From the NCBI GenBank assembly GCA_965237725.1, contig OZ250151.1:2604001-2668000 (forward strand): a stretch of 64,000 nt of DNA, written 5' to 3'. The position numbers and the translations under genes were made by a program. The DNA is from G965237725 sp965237725 (GTDB taxonomy: Bacteria > Pseudomonadota > Gammaproteobacteria > Arenicellales > Poriferihabitantaceae). Position 1 is the stretch's first letter; the number at the start of each line of letters is the position of its first letter. Shown here piece after piece: positions 34,771-43,604 of the stretch. A model generated the notes under the pieces. The model was not told where the DNA came from. It did no database searches and saw only the letters and a list, made by a program, of their open reading frames with translations.

Positions 34771-36147
34771 TTGATGAACGACAAGCAAGCGTCTGAGAGC
34801 CCGGCGGAGAATACCGACAGCTTTACCCTGACCGACAACAGTACTGGCGAGTCCTGGCGACTGCCATCCCGGGTTGGCGCCATGGGAAACAGGTTAATTG
34901 ATATCAAGACATTATATGGTGACACTGGGGTGCTGACTTACGACCCGGGATTCACGTCCACTGCTTCGTGCAAATCTAATATTACCTTTATAAACGGCAC
35001 TGAAGGCATCTTGCTACATCGCGGCTATTCAATCGATGAGTTGGCAGACAAGAGTGATTTCATGGAAACCTGTTATCTATTGCTCTACGGAGAATTACCA
35101 ACCCCGGAACAGAAGGAATTATTTGATAACGATATTAAAAACCACACCCTGATCCACGAACAACTGGCACGGTTCTATTCAGGTTTTATGCGCAGCGCCC
35201 ATCCAATGGCGATTATGGTTGGTGTGGTTGGCGCCCTGTCTGCGTTTTATCACGACAGTACGGATATAACCGATATCGAACAACGACGGCTTGCGGCCCA
35301 TCGACTGATTGCGAAAATGCCGACTATTGGGGCCTGCGCATACAAGTACTCGCTGGGCCTACCATTTCCAACACCGCGCAATGAGTTATCCTATTCGGAA
35401 AATTTATTACAAATGATGTTCTCCAATCCCGCCGAGGATTACGAAATTAATCCGATTTTGTCACAGGCTATCGACAAGATTTTAATCCTGCACGCTGATC
35501 ACGAGCAAAATGCCTCAACCTCCACAGTACGGCTGGCCGGTTCGTCCGGGGCGAATCCCTATGCCTGTATCGCCTCGGGTATTGCATCGCTATGGGGTCC
35601 GGCCCATGGCGGCGCCAATGAAGCAGTATTGAAAATGCTCGATGAAATCGGCTCAGTTGAGAATATCGACAAGTATGTCGCCAAGGCCCAGGACAAAGAT
35701 GACAATTTTCGTTTGATGGGTTTTGGTCATCGAGTGTATAAAAATTACGATCCGCGCGCCACGGTAATGCGAGACACCTGCCACGAAGTCTTGAAGGTGA
35801 TGGGTATAAATGATCCTCAACTCGAACTGGCTATGAAGCTGGAGCAGCGGGCGTTGAAAGATGATTATTTCATCGAGAAAAAACTCTATCCCAATGTGGA
35901 TTTTTATTCAGGAATTATTTTAAAAGCCATGGGCTTCCCTACATCCATGTTTACTGTGATGTTTGCCATCGGCAGGACGGTGGGCTGGATCTCACACTGG
36001 AAAGAAATGCTGGTGGACGACGAACAAAAAATTGGCCGACCACGCCAGCTTTATCTGGGCGAGACAAAACGAAAATATGTTCCCATCGAAAAACGCGGCC
36101 ACACCGAGAAGAAAGTCAGCTGGTCCTGGTTGTGGGGTGGAAAATAG
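34771..36147 (+). CDS. gltA: Citrate synthase
   Basis: A 458-residue citrate synthase, the entry enzyme of the TCA cycle. Active-site elements are LHADHEQNAST, GPAHGGANEAV (histidine), GFGHRVYKNYDPRA (histidine) and a C-terminal RPRQLYLG arginine segment. Length and the N-terminal extension fit the hexameric, NADH-sensitive proteobacterial type. A good ribosome-binding site (GGAG) lies eight bases upstream. An AT-rich leader of about 200 bases, holding a TATAAA box near 34,631, precedes it. Confidence 0.97.
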   Translation: MMNDKQASESPAENTDSFTLTDNSTGESWRLPSRVGAMGNRLIDIKTLYGDTGVLTYDPGFTSTASCKSNITFINGTEGILLHRGYSIDELADKSDFMETCYLLLYGELPTPEQKELFDNDIKNHTLIHEQLARFYSGFMRSAHPMAIMVGVVGALSAFYHDSTDITDIEQRRLAAHRLIAKMPTIGACAYKYSLGLPFPTPRNELSYSENLLQMMFSNPAEDYEINPILSQAIDKILILHADHEQNASTSTVRLAGSSGANPYACIASGIASLWGPAHGGANEAVLKMLDEIGSVENIDKYVAKAQDKDDNFRLMGFGHRVYKNYDPRATVMRDTCHEVLKVMGINDPQLELAMKLEQRALKDDYFIEKKLYPNVDFYSGIILKAMGFPTSMFTVMFAIGRTVGWISHWKEMLVDDEQKIGRPRQLYLGETKRKYVPIEKRGHTEKKVSWSWLWGGK

Positions 36148-36210
36148 GTAGTTTATAATTTGCCTGATTGGCTTCTGGGATCATCTCTGGTTAAGCGGTT
36201 AAAATAGTCT

Positions 36211-36465
36211 ATGCACTGTTGGGTATACAAAGGGGAGCGCAGACAAAACACCTATTTATATGTCTGTCATAGGGACAACTTTCAGCAGGTGCCCGAAGGA
36301 TTGCTTGAACTGCTGGGTAAATTAAATTTTGTGGTTGATGTAAAACTGGACGAAAACCGTAAACTTGCCCAGGTGGATGCCAAAGAAGTTATGAAACAAC
36401 TGCAGGCTGATGGCTACTATCTACAAATGCCCCCTGGGGACGCAAAAGCTGAAAGAATATGCTGA
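36211..36465 (+). CDS. ycgL: YcgL-domain protein
   Basis: An 84-residue protein of the YcgL family (small cytoplasmic, mainly gammaproteobacterial). The opening CWVYKGERRQNTYLYV and LNFVVDVKL match the family. Function unproven. It overlaps the next gene by seven bases. Confidence 0.9.
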   Translation: MHCWVYKGERRQNTYLYVCHRDNFQQVPEGLLELLGKLNFVVDVKLDENRKLAQVDAKEVMKQLQADGYYLQMPPGDAKAERIC

Positions 36466-36812
36466 CAAAAATTATATTCACGTTATTTGTCATTGTGGTA
36501 GTGGCCCTGGTGTTTCGCACCAAAAGTGAGTCCAAAAAACCCGCAGTCAAAACAGTCAACGAGGAACAGGGTTCCCTTTCCACCCGCACCGTAACCTATG
36601 GCATTCTTGGTTTGCTGGTTGTCATTTCAGTAGTGCTGTTTGTATTCGACTACAAGTCTGACAATACCATTGTCAATATTCGGGTAATTTCTGAAGATGG
36701 CTCTGGCACGACCTACCAGGCAAAACAAAAATCCATCAAGGGCCGAAACTTTGTAACTCTGGATGGCAAGCAGGTCACCCTGGGGGAAAGTGACCGCATC
36801 GAAATGGAATGA
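36459..36812 (+). CDS. Hypothetical membrane protein
   Basis: A 117-residue protein with two membrane spans (about residues 3-20 and 46-64) and a short C-terminal soluble part rich in beta-strand residues. No family is recognised. It overlaps ycgL, so it belongs to the ycgL unit; the rhomboid gene starts 50 bases later. Confidence 0.7.
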   Translation: MLTKIIFTLFVIVVVALVFRTKSESKKPAVKTVNEEQGSLSTRTVTYGILGLLVVISVVLFVFDYKSDNTIVNIRVISEDGSGTTYQAKQKSIKGRNFVTLDGKQVTLGESDRIEME

Positions 36813-36861
36813 GCCGATTAAAATCTGGTTGCAACCATACCCCTTTAATTAACACCAAATC

Positions 36862-37467
36862 GTGATTCCCAAGTACCTGCCTTTGACAATCGCCCTGGTG
36901 GCTTTGTCGATTATTGTTTTTTTGTTGATGTCCGTTGCCGACCAGCAAACCATTATTGGGCCGCTGCTGATCTCCGAGTACATCCGACCGACTCTGCCGG
37001 AAATTTTGGGCGGTGAAGTATGGCGTCTGGTAACGCCAATGTTTTTACATTTCGGCATATTTCATATTGTGTTTAATATGCTGTGGACCTGGGAATTGGG
37101 TCGAATAATCGAATGGCGCCAAGGGTTGTGGATGCTTTTGGCAGTCACCCTGGCAATCAGCATAGTTTCCAACCTGGCCCAATATTTTGTTTCCGGCCCC
37201 TTGTTTGGCGGCATGTCGGGAGTGATTTATGGTTATTTCGGTTATGTGTGGATTCAGAGTCTGACCAATCGCCAATTTGGCATCCGCCTGAACCCAACTA
37301 TTGTGAAATTACTGCTCGGCTGGTTTTTGATCTGCTGGTCGGGTTTACTGGAAAAACTATTTGGATTGAGTGTGGCCAATACCGCCCATACCGCAGGTCT
37401 GATCAGCGGTATGGTGGCCGCACTGCTGGTGTCCGGCGCTATACGACTGACCAATCAACGCCGCTGA
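36862..37467 (+). CDS. Rhomboid-family intramembrane serine protease
   Basis: A 201-residue six-span rhomboid. The catalytic serine is S119 in GGMSGVIYG and the catalytic histidine H176 in NTAHTAGLISG. The N-terminal HFGIFHIVFNMLW segment with the L1-loop pattern (usual WR motif as GGEVWRLVTP) is complete. It cuts membrane proteins within their spans. It starts with GTG. The T-box leader of ileS follows directly after it. Confidence 0.9.
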   Translation: MIPKYLPLTIALVALSIIVFLLMSVADQQTIIGPLLISEYIRPTLPEILGGEVWRLVTPMFLHFGIFHIVFNMLWTWELGRIIEWRQGLWMLLAVTLAISIVSNLAQYFVSGPLFGGMSGVIYGYFGYVWIQSLTNRQFGIRLNPTIVKLLLGWFLICWSGLLEKLFGLSVANTAHTAGLISGMVAALLVSGAIRLTNQRR

Positions 37468-37494
37468 AACGGTGCCTTTCACATCGTTCGGGGC

Positions 37495-37523
37495 TTGCCT
37501 TGGAGCCGGACAATGGGTACAGT
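37495..37523 (+). promoter_or_regulatory. Candidate promoter for the T-box-ileS unit
   Basis: TTGCCT (37495-37500), 17 bases, then TACAGT (37518-37523). Both boxes match four of six consensus positions. Predicted start near 37,530, just before the T-box stem I. Position and spacing are the only support. Confidence 0.45.
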
Positions 37524-37529
37524 CCCCGG

Positions 37530-37844
37530 TAATACGTTGATAGGAACGAGTAGTCGTAGCGTTACAAGCAAAGCGAGCCGGAGATGGTGAAAGCCCGGTC
37601 TTTGACAACGATGAATATCATCCTGGAGTAGCTGACCAAACGGGCGCCTATAACGGCATCTGTCCCAAGTAGACTCAGCCGGGTTGCTTACGATACAGAG
37701 CAAGAGTGTTGATGCGACGCTTTTGAAAATTAAAGTTAAGTCCAGCACTTGCCAAGATCTGAATTGTGAGATTCAGGTAAAACCGGGTGGTACCGCGAAC
37801 AAACATCGCCCCGGAGAGATAGATTATCTCTTCGGGGTTTTTTT
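37530..37844 (+). promoter_or_regulatory. T-box riboswitch with isoleucine (AUC) specifier
   Basis: A leader RNA with all main T-box parts. Stem I has AGGA/TCCT and TCGT/ACGA helices flanking the specifier bulge: GAGTAG on one side and GAATATCA on the other, placing the codon ATC at 37617-37619 followed by A. The distal arm GAGCCGG...GATGGTGAAAGCCCGG is typical. The conserved AAGTAGACTCAGCCGGG segment follows, then a CTGAAT/ATTCAG hairpin and the core GGGTGGTACCGCG (37785-37797). The TGGT of that core would pair with an ACCA tRNA end, which fits tRNA-Ile with discriminator A. A terminator follows. Uncharged tRNA-Ile would favour antitermination. Confidence 0.93.
37809..37844 (+). terminator. 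Intrinsic terminator of the T-box leader
   Basis: CCCCGGAGAGAT (37809-37820) pairs with ATCTCTTCGGGG (37826-37837) with one G-U, a five-base loop, and seven T residues after it. It lies 12 bases after the T-box core and 41 bases before the ileS start, as expected for transcriptional control. Confidence 0.92.
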
Positions 37845-37885
37845 ATGCCCATTTTGAAATTTACTGAATACACCAAAACTTTACG

Positions 37886-40800
37886 ATGTCCAAGCAACAC
37901 AACAACTTTGACGAAGTCCAGGGTCGATACAACGGTCCTGAACTGGAGAAATCTATTCTGGAATTTTGGGAGAGCCATTCAATTTTTGAACAATCACTGA
38001 AGCAAAGTGAAGGTAAACCCCGTTTCAGTTTCAACGAAGGCCCACCAACAGCCAATGGCAAACCCGGCATCCATCACGTCCTGGCGCGATCTTTCAAAGA
38101 TATTTATCCCCGCTATAAAACCATGCAGGGATTCCATGCCCCGCGTAAAGGCGGTTGGGACACTCATGGCCTGCCGGTAGAACACGAAATCGAAAAACAG
38201 CTTGGGATTTTCGATAAAAAGGAAATCGAGGAAAAAGTAGGCATTGCTGAATTCACCCGTCGCTGCCGGGAATCGGTAATGACCTATATTGGTGAATGGG
38301 AGGCCATGACCCGGCGAATGGGTTATTGGGTCAACCTCGACGAGGCCTATTACACCCTCGATAATAAATATATCGAATCAACCTGGAATTTGTTGAAACG
38401 AATTTGGGATAAAGACCTGATGTACAAGGGTTATAAGGTGGTGCCCTATGATCCACGGATCGGCGCAACCCTGTCTTCCCATGAAGTTGCCCAGGGTTAT
38501 AAAGAAGTAGAGGACCCATCGATCACCGTTCGGTTTAACCTGGCAGATGAAAGCAATAGTTCTTTTCTGGCGTGGACAACAACGCCCTGGACTTTGCCAT
38601 CAAATTTGTTGCTGGTGGTTGGACCCGACATCGACTACGCCCATGTTAAATACAATGATGAAATTTTAATTCTCGCCAGTGCCAGGGTTGAGGCTTACTT
38701 TGCTGATGCGCCACATGAAACTATAAAAACAGTTAAAGGTTCCGAACTGGTTGGAAAGCATTATGTTCCATTGTTTGATTATCTGGAAGTAAGCGGTGAC
38801 TGTTTCCGGGTAGTTGCTGGTGACTACGTTAGTACCGAAGACGGAACAGGAATCGTTCATACCGCGCCGGCCTATGGTGTGGACGATCTAGAAATGGGTC
38901 AACGCGAAGGATTGCCAGTGGTTCATGGCGTCGGTCTGGATGGTTATTTCAAGGCTGAAGTTACCCCGGTGGCTGGCCTGTTTTTCAAAAAAGCGGATCC
39001 TGTGATCAACGCGTTACTCACCGATCGCGGTTTGATGTTTCGCAACGAAAAGATCCTTCACAATTATCCCTTCGGCTGGCGCACCGGTGATCCGTTAATC
39101 TATTACGCAAAAGAAGCCTGGTATATCAAGACCACAGCGATCAAGGATCGCATGGTTGCGCTGAATCAAACCATAAACTGGGTACCCGAGACCATCCGCG
39201 ACGGTCGATTTGGAAACTGGCTGGAAAACAATATCGACTGGGCCTTGTCCCGGGAACGATTCTGGGGCACGCCGCTTCCGGTTTGGACCGATGGCGAGGG
39301 AGATTTTATTTGTATCGGCTCCCTCGAAGAACTGGAAGATTTAACCGGCGAAAAAATGGATGAAATGGATTTACATCGCCCTCAGATTGACGAGGTCAAA
39401 TTCACCAAAGACGGTCGCGAATACATTCGGGTACCCGAGGTAATCGACTGCTGGTTTGATTCCGGCGCAATGACTTACGCCCAATGGCATTATCCATTTG
39501 AAAACAAGGAAACTTTTGAGAAACACTTTCCGGCGGATTACATTTGCGAGGCCATCGATCAGACTCGCGGTTGGTTTTACACCTTGCATGCCATTGCCGC
39601 ACTGGTGGATGACAGTGTTGCTTATAAAAACTGTATTTGCCTCAGCCATATCGTCGATGAACATGGCAAGAAAATGTCCAAGTCACTGGGCAATATCGTC
39701 AATCCTTATGATGTCTTTGACAGTGTTGGTGTTGACGCATTGCGCTGGTTGTTTCTCGCCCGCACCGCCCCCGATGCACAAAAGCGGATTTCCGTAGATA
39801 TCGTCAGGGAGGTCGCCGCAACCTTCGTTAATACGCTTTGGAACACCTATTCGTTTTTTATACTTTATGCCCGCCTGGACGAAGTTGATATTGGCCGAGA
39901 CGTCGCTTATCAGGATCGGCCGGAAATCGACAAGTGGGTTCTGGCACTGGCTCACCAGACCTTGAAGACCACTACCGAGTCACTGGATAACTACGATGCT
40001 TTTAGTGCTGGCCAGTCCATCGAAAAACTCATCGACCAGTTGAGCAACTGGTATGTGCGACGCAATCGACGCCGGTTCTGGAAAAGCGACGCCGGGGATG
40101 ACAAGCAATCCGCCTATCTGACCCTATATGAATGTCTGGATATCATTCAGCGAATCATCGCACCGTTTATGCCTTTTTTAAGTGAGACGATATATCGAAA
40201 TTTATCTCAATGTGAAGCTGATTCGAGTCTGAGCATTCATCTGACATCCTGGCCAGAATATAACCCGGATTATCTCGACAGCGACCTGGTATTTGAAATG
40301 GATGTGGTTCAGTCCATCGTCGGGCTTGGGCGGTCGGCTCGAGAAGAAAGCAAAGTCCGAATTCGCCAACCCCTGTCACGAATTCTGGTCAGCGTTGCCG
40401 ACAATAAAACGCGAACAGCAATAAACAAACACCTTGATCAAATTCGCGAAGAGCTCAATATTAAGTCGGTTGAATTCATCGAATCAGACGCTGAGCTGGT
40501 GAGTTACAGCATCAGTCCAAATTTTTCACGTCTGGGTAAACGCTATGGTAAATTAATTCCAGCCATTAAATCGGCCCTTGCCAATGCAGACGGTAGCTGG
40601 ATTGCGGCCCAGGTTCAGGATGAGAATTCCTTCGAGCTTGAAATCGAAGGACAACAACTGGTCTTTGAGCCGGAAGATATCCAGGTGCAGTCTTCTTCTG
40701 CTGAAGGTTATGCTTCCTGCGGCGGTGACGGATGCCTGGTGGCCCTGGATACAACAATCGACGATGAACTATTTATAGAGGGGCTGGCGCGGGAGCTGGT

Positions 40801-41026
40801 GCGTTCGGTGCAGGATGGACGAAAATCCGCAGGGCTGGAAATTTCAGACCGCATTATTCTTGGAATAACAGGTTCGGAGAACATAGTCGCCGCAGCAGAT
40901 ACACATCGTGATTACATCATGTCAGAAACCCTTGCCATTGAACTTAACCGTGAGTTGGGCGAAGGTTACCGGGTAGATCGTGAACTCGGCAAAGATAACT
41001 GGCAAATAACAATATCGAAATCCTGA
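37886..41026 (+). CDS. ileS: Isoleucyl-tRNA synthetase, type 2
   Basis: A 1046-residue class I synthetase that charges tRNA-Ile. The catalytic fold has GPPTANGKPGIHH (the HIGH-like motif, residues about 52-64) and KMSKS at 596-600. Insertions and the long anticodon-binding C-terminal half (DALRWLFLART, NWYVRRNRRRFW) match the eukaryote-like type 2 IleS. That type is usually less sensitive to mupirocin and differs from the common proteobacterial ribF-ileS-lspA-linked enzyme. It is preceded by a T-box leader and has no ribF or lspA next to it. Acquisition by transfer is likely. Confidence 0.95.
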   Translation: MSKQHNNFDEVQGRYNGPELEKSILEFWESHSIFEQSLKQSEGKPRFSFNEGPPTANGKPGIHHVLARSFKDIYPRYKTMQGFHAPRKGGWDTHGLPVEHEIEKQLGIFDKKEIEEKVGIAEFTRRCRESVMTYIGEWEAMTRRMGYWVNLDEAYYTLDNKYIESTWNLLKRIWDKDLMYKGYKVVPYDPRIGATLSSHEVAQGYKEVEDPSITVRFNLADESNSSFLAWTTTPWTLPSNLLLVVGPDIDYAHVKYNDEILILASARVEAYFADAPHETIKTVKGSELVGKHYVPLFDYLEVSGDCFRVVAGDYVSTEDGTGIVHTAPAYGVDDLEMGQREGLPVVHGVGLDGYFKAEVTPVAGLFFKKADPVINALLTDRGLMFRNEKILHNYPFGWRTGDPLIYYAKEAWYIKTTAIKDRMVALNQTINWVPETIRDGRFGNWLENNIDWALSRERFWGTPLPVWTDGEGDFICIGSLEELEDLTGEKMDEMDLHRPQIDEVKFTKDGREYIRVPEVIDCWFDSGAMTYAQWHYPFENKETFEKHFPADYICEAIDQTRGWFYTLHAIAALVDDSVAYKNCICLSHIVDEHGKKMSKSLGNIVNPYDVFDSVGVDALRWLFLARTAPDAQKRISVDIVREVAATFVNTLWNTYSFFILYARLDEVDIGRDVAYQDRPEIDKWVLALAHQTLKTTTESLDNYDAFSAGQSIEKLIDQLSNWYVRRNRRRFWKSDAGDDKQSAYLTLYECLDIIQRIIAPFMPFLSETIYRNLSQCEADSSLSIHLTSWPEYNPDYLDSDLVFEMDVVQSIVGLGRSAREESKVRIRQPLSRILVSVADNKTRTAINKHLDQIREELNIKSVEFIESDAELVSYSISPNFSRLGKRYGKLIPAIKSALANADGSWIAAQVQDENSFELEIEGQQLVFEPEDIQVQSSSAEGYASCGGDGCLVALDTTIDDELFIEGLARELVRSVQDGRKSAGLEISDRIILGITGSENIVAAADTHRDYIMSETLAIELNRELGEGYRVDRELGKDNWQITISKS

Positions 41027-41100
41027 TCCATCACCAAAGTTTGGTAATTCGAATCTGATTTCCCGATATAATCCCTATCAATTAATCATTTACAAACAGC

Positions 41101-42138
41101 ATGGGAAAAACAGCAGTAGTCACCGGAATTACCGGGCAGGATGGTGCCTATCTCGCCCAATTGTTGCTGTCTAAAGGCTATACGGTTTTCGGGTCTTACC
41201 GCCGTACCAGCTCGACTAATTTCTGGCGGATTGAAGAGCTTGGTATTAGAGAGAACGACAATCTGCACCTGGTTGAATACGACCTAACCGATCCCGGGGA
41301 TAGCTTTCGTCTGATAACCAGTTGCGAACCCGATGAAGTTTATAATCTCGCCGCCCAAAGTTTCGTCGAAGTTTCGTTCAAGCAACCCTATACCACGGCT
41401 CAGATTACCGGAATTGGTGCATTAAATTTGCTCGAGGCGATTAGAACCATCGACACCTCCATACGATTTTACCAAGCTTCAACTTCAGAATTATTCGGCG
41501 AGGTCGAAGAAATCCCCCAGTCTGAAACCACCCCATTTCACCCCCGAAGCCCATATGGTGTTGCCAAGCTTTATGGACACTGGATCACCCGAAACTATCA
41601 GGAGGCTTATGGTATTTTTGGTACAAGTGGCATTTTGTTCAATCATGAGTCGCCTCTTCGCGGCATCGAATTTGTAACCCGAAAAATTACCGATGGTGTC
41701 GCTCGGCTTGTCTCGGAAAAACTGGATTGTCTGAGATTGGGAAATCTGGATGCAAAACGCGACTGGGGATATGCCCTGGATTATGTAGAGGGTATGCATT
41801 TAATGTTACAGGCCGAGAAACCAGATAGCTATGTTCTGGCCACCGGTCGTTGCGAAAGTGTTCGGGATTTTGCAACTATGGCATTTGCTGTTGTAGACGT
41901 GGAAGTTGAATGGACGGGTCAGGGGCTGGAAGAGGTGGGAATAAATAGCGCCACGGGCAATATTGTTGCCAAGATAGATGAAAGATATTATCGCCCTGCT
42001 GACGTTGGATTGTTGATTGGTGATCCAACAAAAGCGAAAAAGGATCTTGGCTGGTCTGCAACAACCACCCTTGAAGAGCTTTGCAGAATGATGGTTGATG
42101 CGGATTTAAAACGCGTGACTGGAGGCGTATCGTATTAG
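41101..42138 (+). CDS. gmd: GDP-mannose 4,6-dehydratase
   Basis: A 345-residue short-chain dehydrogenase-type sugar enzyme. The NADP loop TGITGQDGAYLAQLLL, the STSELFG segment and catalytic YGVAK are clear, as are NHESPLRG and the DWGYALDYVE of Gmd. It converts GDP-mannose to GDP-4-keto-6-deoxymannose, the first step to fucose, rhamnose or perosamine donors. The gene runs directly into manC. No fcl, rmd or per gene follows. Confidence 0.93.
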   Translation: MGKTAVVTGITGQDGAYLAQLLLSKGYTVFGSYRRTSSTNFWRIEELGIRENDNLHLVEYDLTDPGDSFRLITSCEPDEVYNLAAQSFVEVSFKQPYTTAQITGIGALNLLEAIRTIDTSIRFYQASTSELFGEVEEIPQSETTPFHPRSPYGVAKLYGHWITRNYQEAYGIFGTSGILFNHESPLRGIEFVTRKITDGVARLVSEKLDCLRLGNLDAKRDWGYALDYVEGMHLMLQAEKPDSYVLATGRCESVRDFATMAFAVVDVEVEWTGQGLEEVGINSATGNIVAKIDERYYRPADVGLLIGDPTKAKKDLGWSATTTLEELCRMMVDADLKRVTGGVSY

Positions 42139-43566
42139 ATGAGTTCGTCAATTATTCCAGTCATATTGTCGGGAGGTTCCGGAACACGATTATGGCCGTT
42201 GTCCCGGGTGATGCGTCCGAAACAGTTTATCAGCCTGGTAGACGATGAAAGTTTATTTCAGAAAACCCTGTTACGTCTGAAAAATCTAACCCAGGCCTCC
42301 AAACCGATCATTGTCTGCAATGAAGAACACCGTTTTATGGTGGCGGAACAAATGCAGGAACTGGAAATCAAGCAAAACGCAATCATTCTGGAGCCCGCCG
42401 GTAGAAATACTGCACCGGCCATTGCTGCTGCTGCGATCAAACTGATGCAGGATTCTGGCGACGATGATGCGATTATCCTGGTCCTGCCCGCAGATCATAT
42501 TATTCATGGTGACGAATGCTTCCAGACTGCTATTGATAATGCCATTGCATCCGCCGAGGATAACCAGCTGGTTACCTTCGGTGTAGTCCCAGATAAACCG
42601 TCAACGGGTTATGGTTATCTTAAAGTGTCCGCCAAACCGACCGCTGATGCCGCGGTAAAGGTTGAGCAGTTTGTAGAAAAACCTGATCTTAAAACTGCAA
42701 AAAAATATCTGAAAGATGGGCACTATTTCTGGAATAGCGGTATGTTTGCTTTTAAGGCATCCCAGTATCTCGCTGAAATAAAAAAATTACATCCGAATAT
42801 TTTTGCTCAGGTTGAAAAGTCAGTCAGTCTCGCAAAAAATGATCTCGATTTTTTCCGCCTCGATTCTGATTCCTATAGCGAATGTGACAATATCTCCGTT
42901 GACTATGCTGTGATGGAGCGATCAAGCAAGGTAACCATGGTGCCATTAAAATCACGCTGGAACGATATTGGATCGTGGTCTTCGCTTTGGGATGTTGGAA
43001 GCAAAGATAATTCGGGCAATGTTACAAAAGGTGATGTCTGGCTGGAGTCGGTTTCCAATAGCTACATCCATTCCGAGAACAAACTGGTCAGCGCCATAGG
43101 CATAGAAGATTTAATTATTGTCGAAACCCACGATGGCGTGATGGTAACCTCAAAGGCTCACGATCAGGATATTAAAATTCTTGTCGCTCAATTGCAGGAT
43201 GCAGAAAGACCTGAAGTAATGTTGCATCGAAAGGCATTTCGACCATGGGGCAATTACGATTGCCTGGATAGTGGCGAAAGATTTCAGGTTAAACGGATTA
43301 TGGTGAAGAGTGGTCAATGCACTTCAATGCAAAAGCACTTCAAACGCGCTGAGCACTGGATAGTAGTTTCTGGGACGGCAGAGGTAACCTGTGGTGACAA
43401 AACCTATTTACTAAATGAAAATGAATCTACGTTTATTCCACTGGGCGCCCAGCATCGACTCAAGAACCCCGGCCCTGAACCTCTCGAAATTATAGAAGTG
43501 CAATCGGGATCTTATCTGGGTGAAGATGATATCGTTCGCATCGACGACGAATACGGTAGAGCGTAG
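42139..43566 (+). CDS. manC: Mannose-1-phosphate guanylyltransferase/mannose-6-phosphate isomerase
   Basis: A 475-residue two-domain enzyme of the ManC/AlgA type. The pyrophosphorylase part has ILSGGSGTRLWPLSR near the start and FVEKPD near residue 177. The C-terminal cupin (phosphomannose isomerase) has KHFKRAEHWIVVSGTA, with zinc-ligand histidines. It makes GDP-mannose from mannose-1-phosphate and may isomerise fructose-6-phosphate. It starts one base after the gmd stop codon, so the two are coupled. Confidence 0.95.
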   Translation: MSSSIIPVILSGGSGTRLWPLSRVMRPKQFISLVDDESLFQKTLLRLKNLTQASKPIIVCNEEHRFMVAEQMQELEIKQNAIILEPAGRNTAPAIAAAAIKLMQDSGDDDAIILVLPADHIIHGDECFQTAIDNAIASAEDNQLVTFGVVPDKPSTGYGYLKVSAKPTADAAVKVEQFVEKPDLKTAKKYLKDGHYFWNSGMFAFKASQYLAEIKKLHPNIFAQVEKSVSLAKNDLDFFRLDSDSYSECDNISVDYAVMERSSKVTMVPLKSRWNDIGSWSSLWDVGSKDNSGNVTKGDVWLESVSNSYIHSENKLVSAIGIEDLIIVETHDGVMVTSKAHDQDIKILVAQLQDAERPEVMLHRKAFRPWGNYDCLDSGERFQVKRIMVKSGQCTSMQKHFKRAEHWIVVSGTAEVTCGDKTYLLNENESTFIPLGAQHRLKNPGPEPLEIIEVQSGSYLGEDDIVRIDDEYGRA

Positions 43567-43604
43567 TCTCATAAGAAAGTGATGGTTAGGGTAAAATCTG
43601 TTTC

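Noticed and set aside
37845..37885. ATG directly after the T-box terminator as an alternative ileS start
   Set aside because: It is not in frame with the synthetase; the ATG at 37886 begins the family N-terminus.
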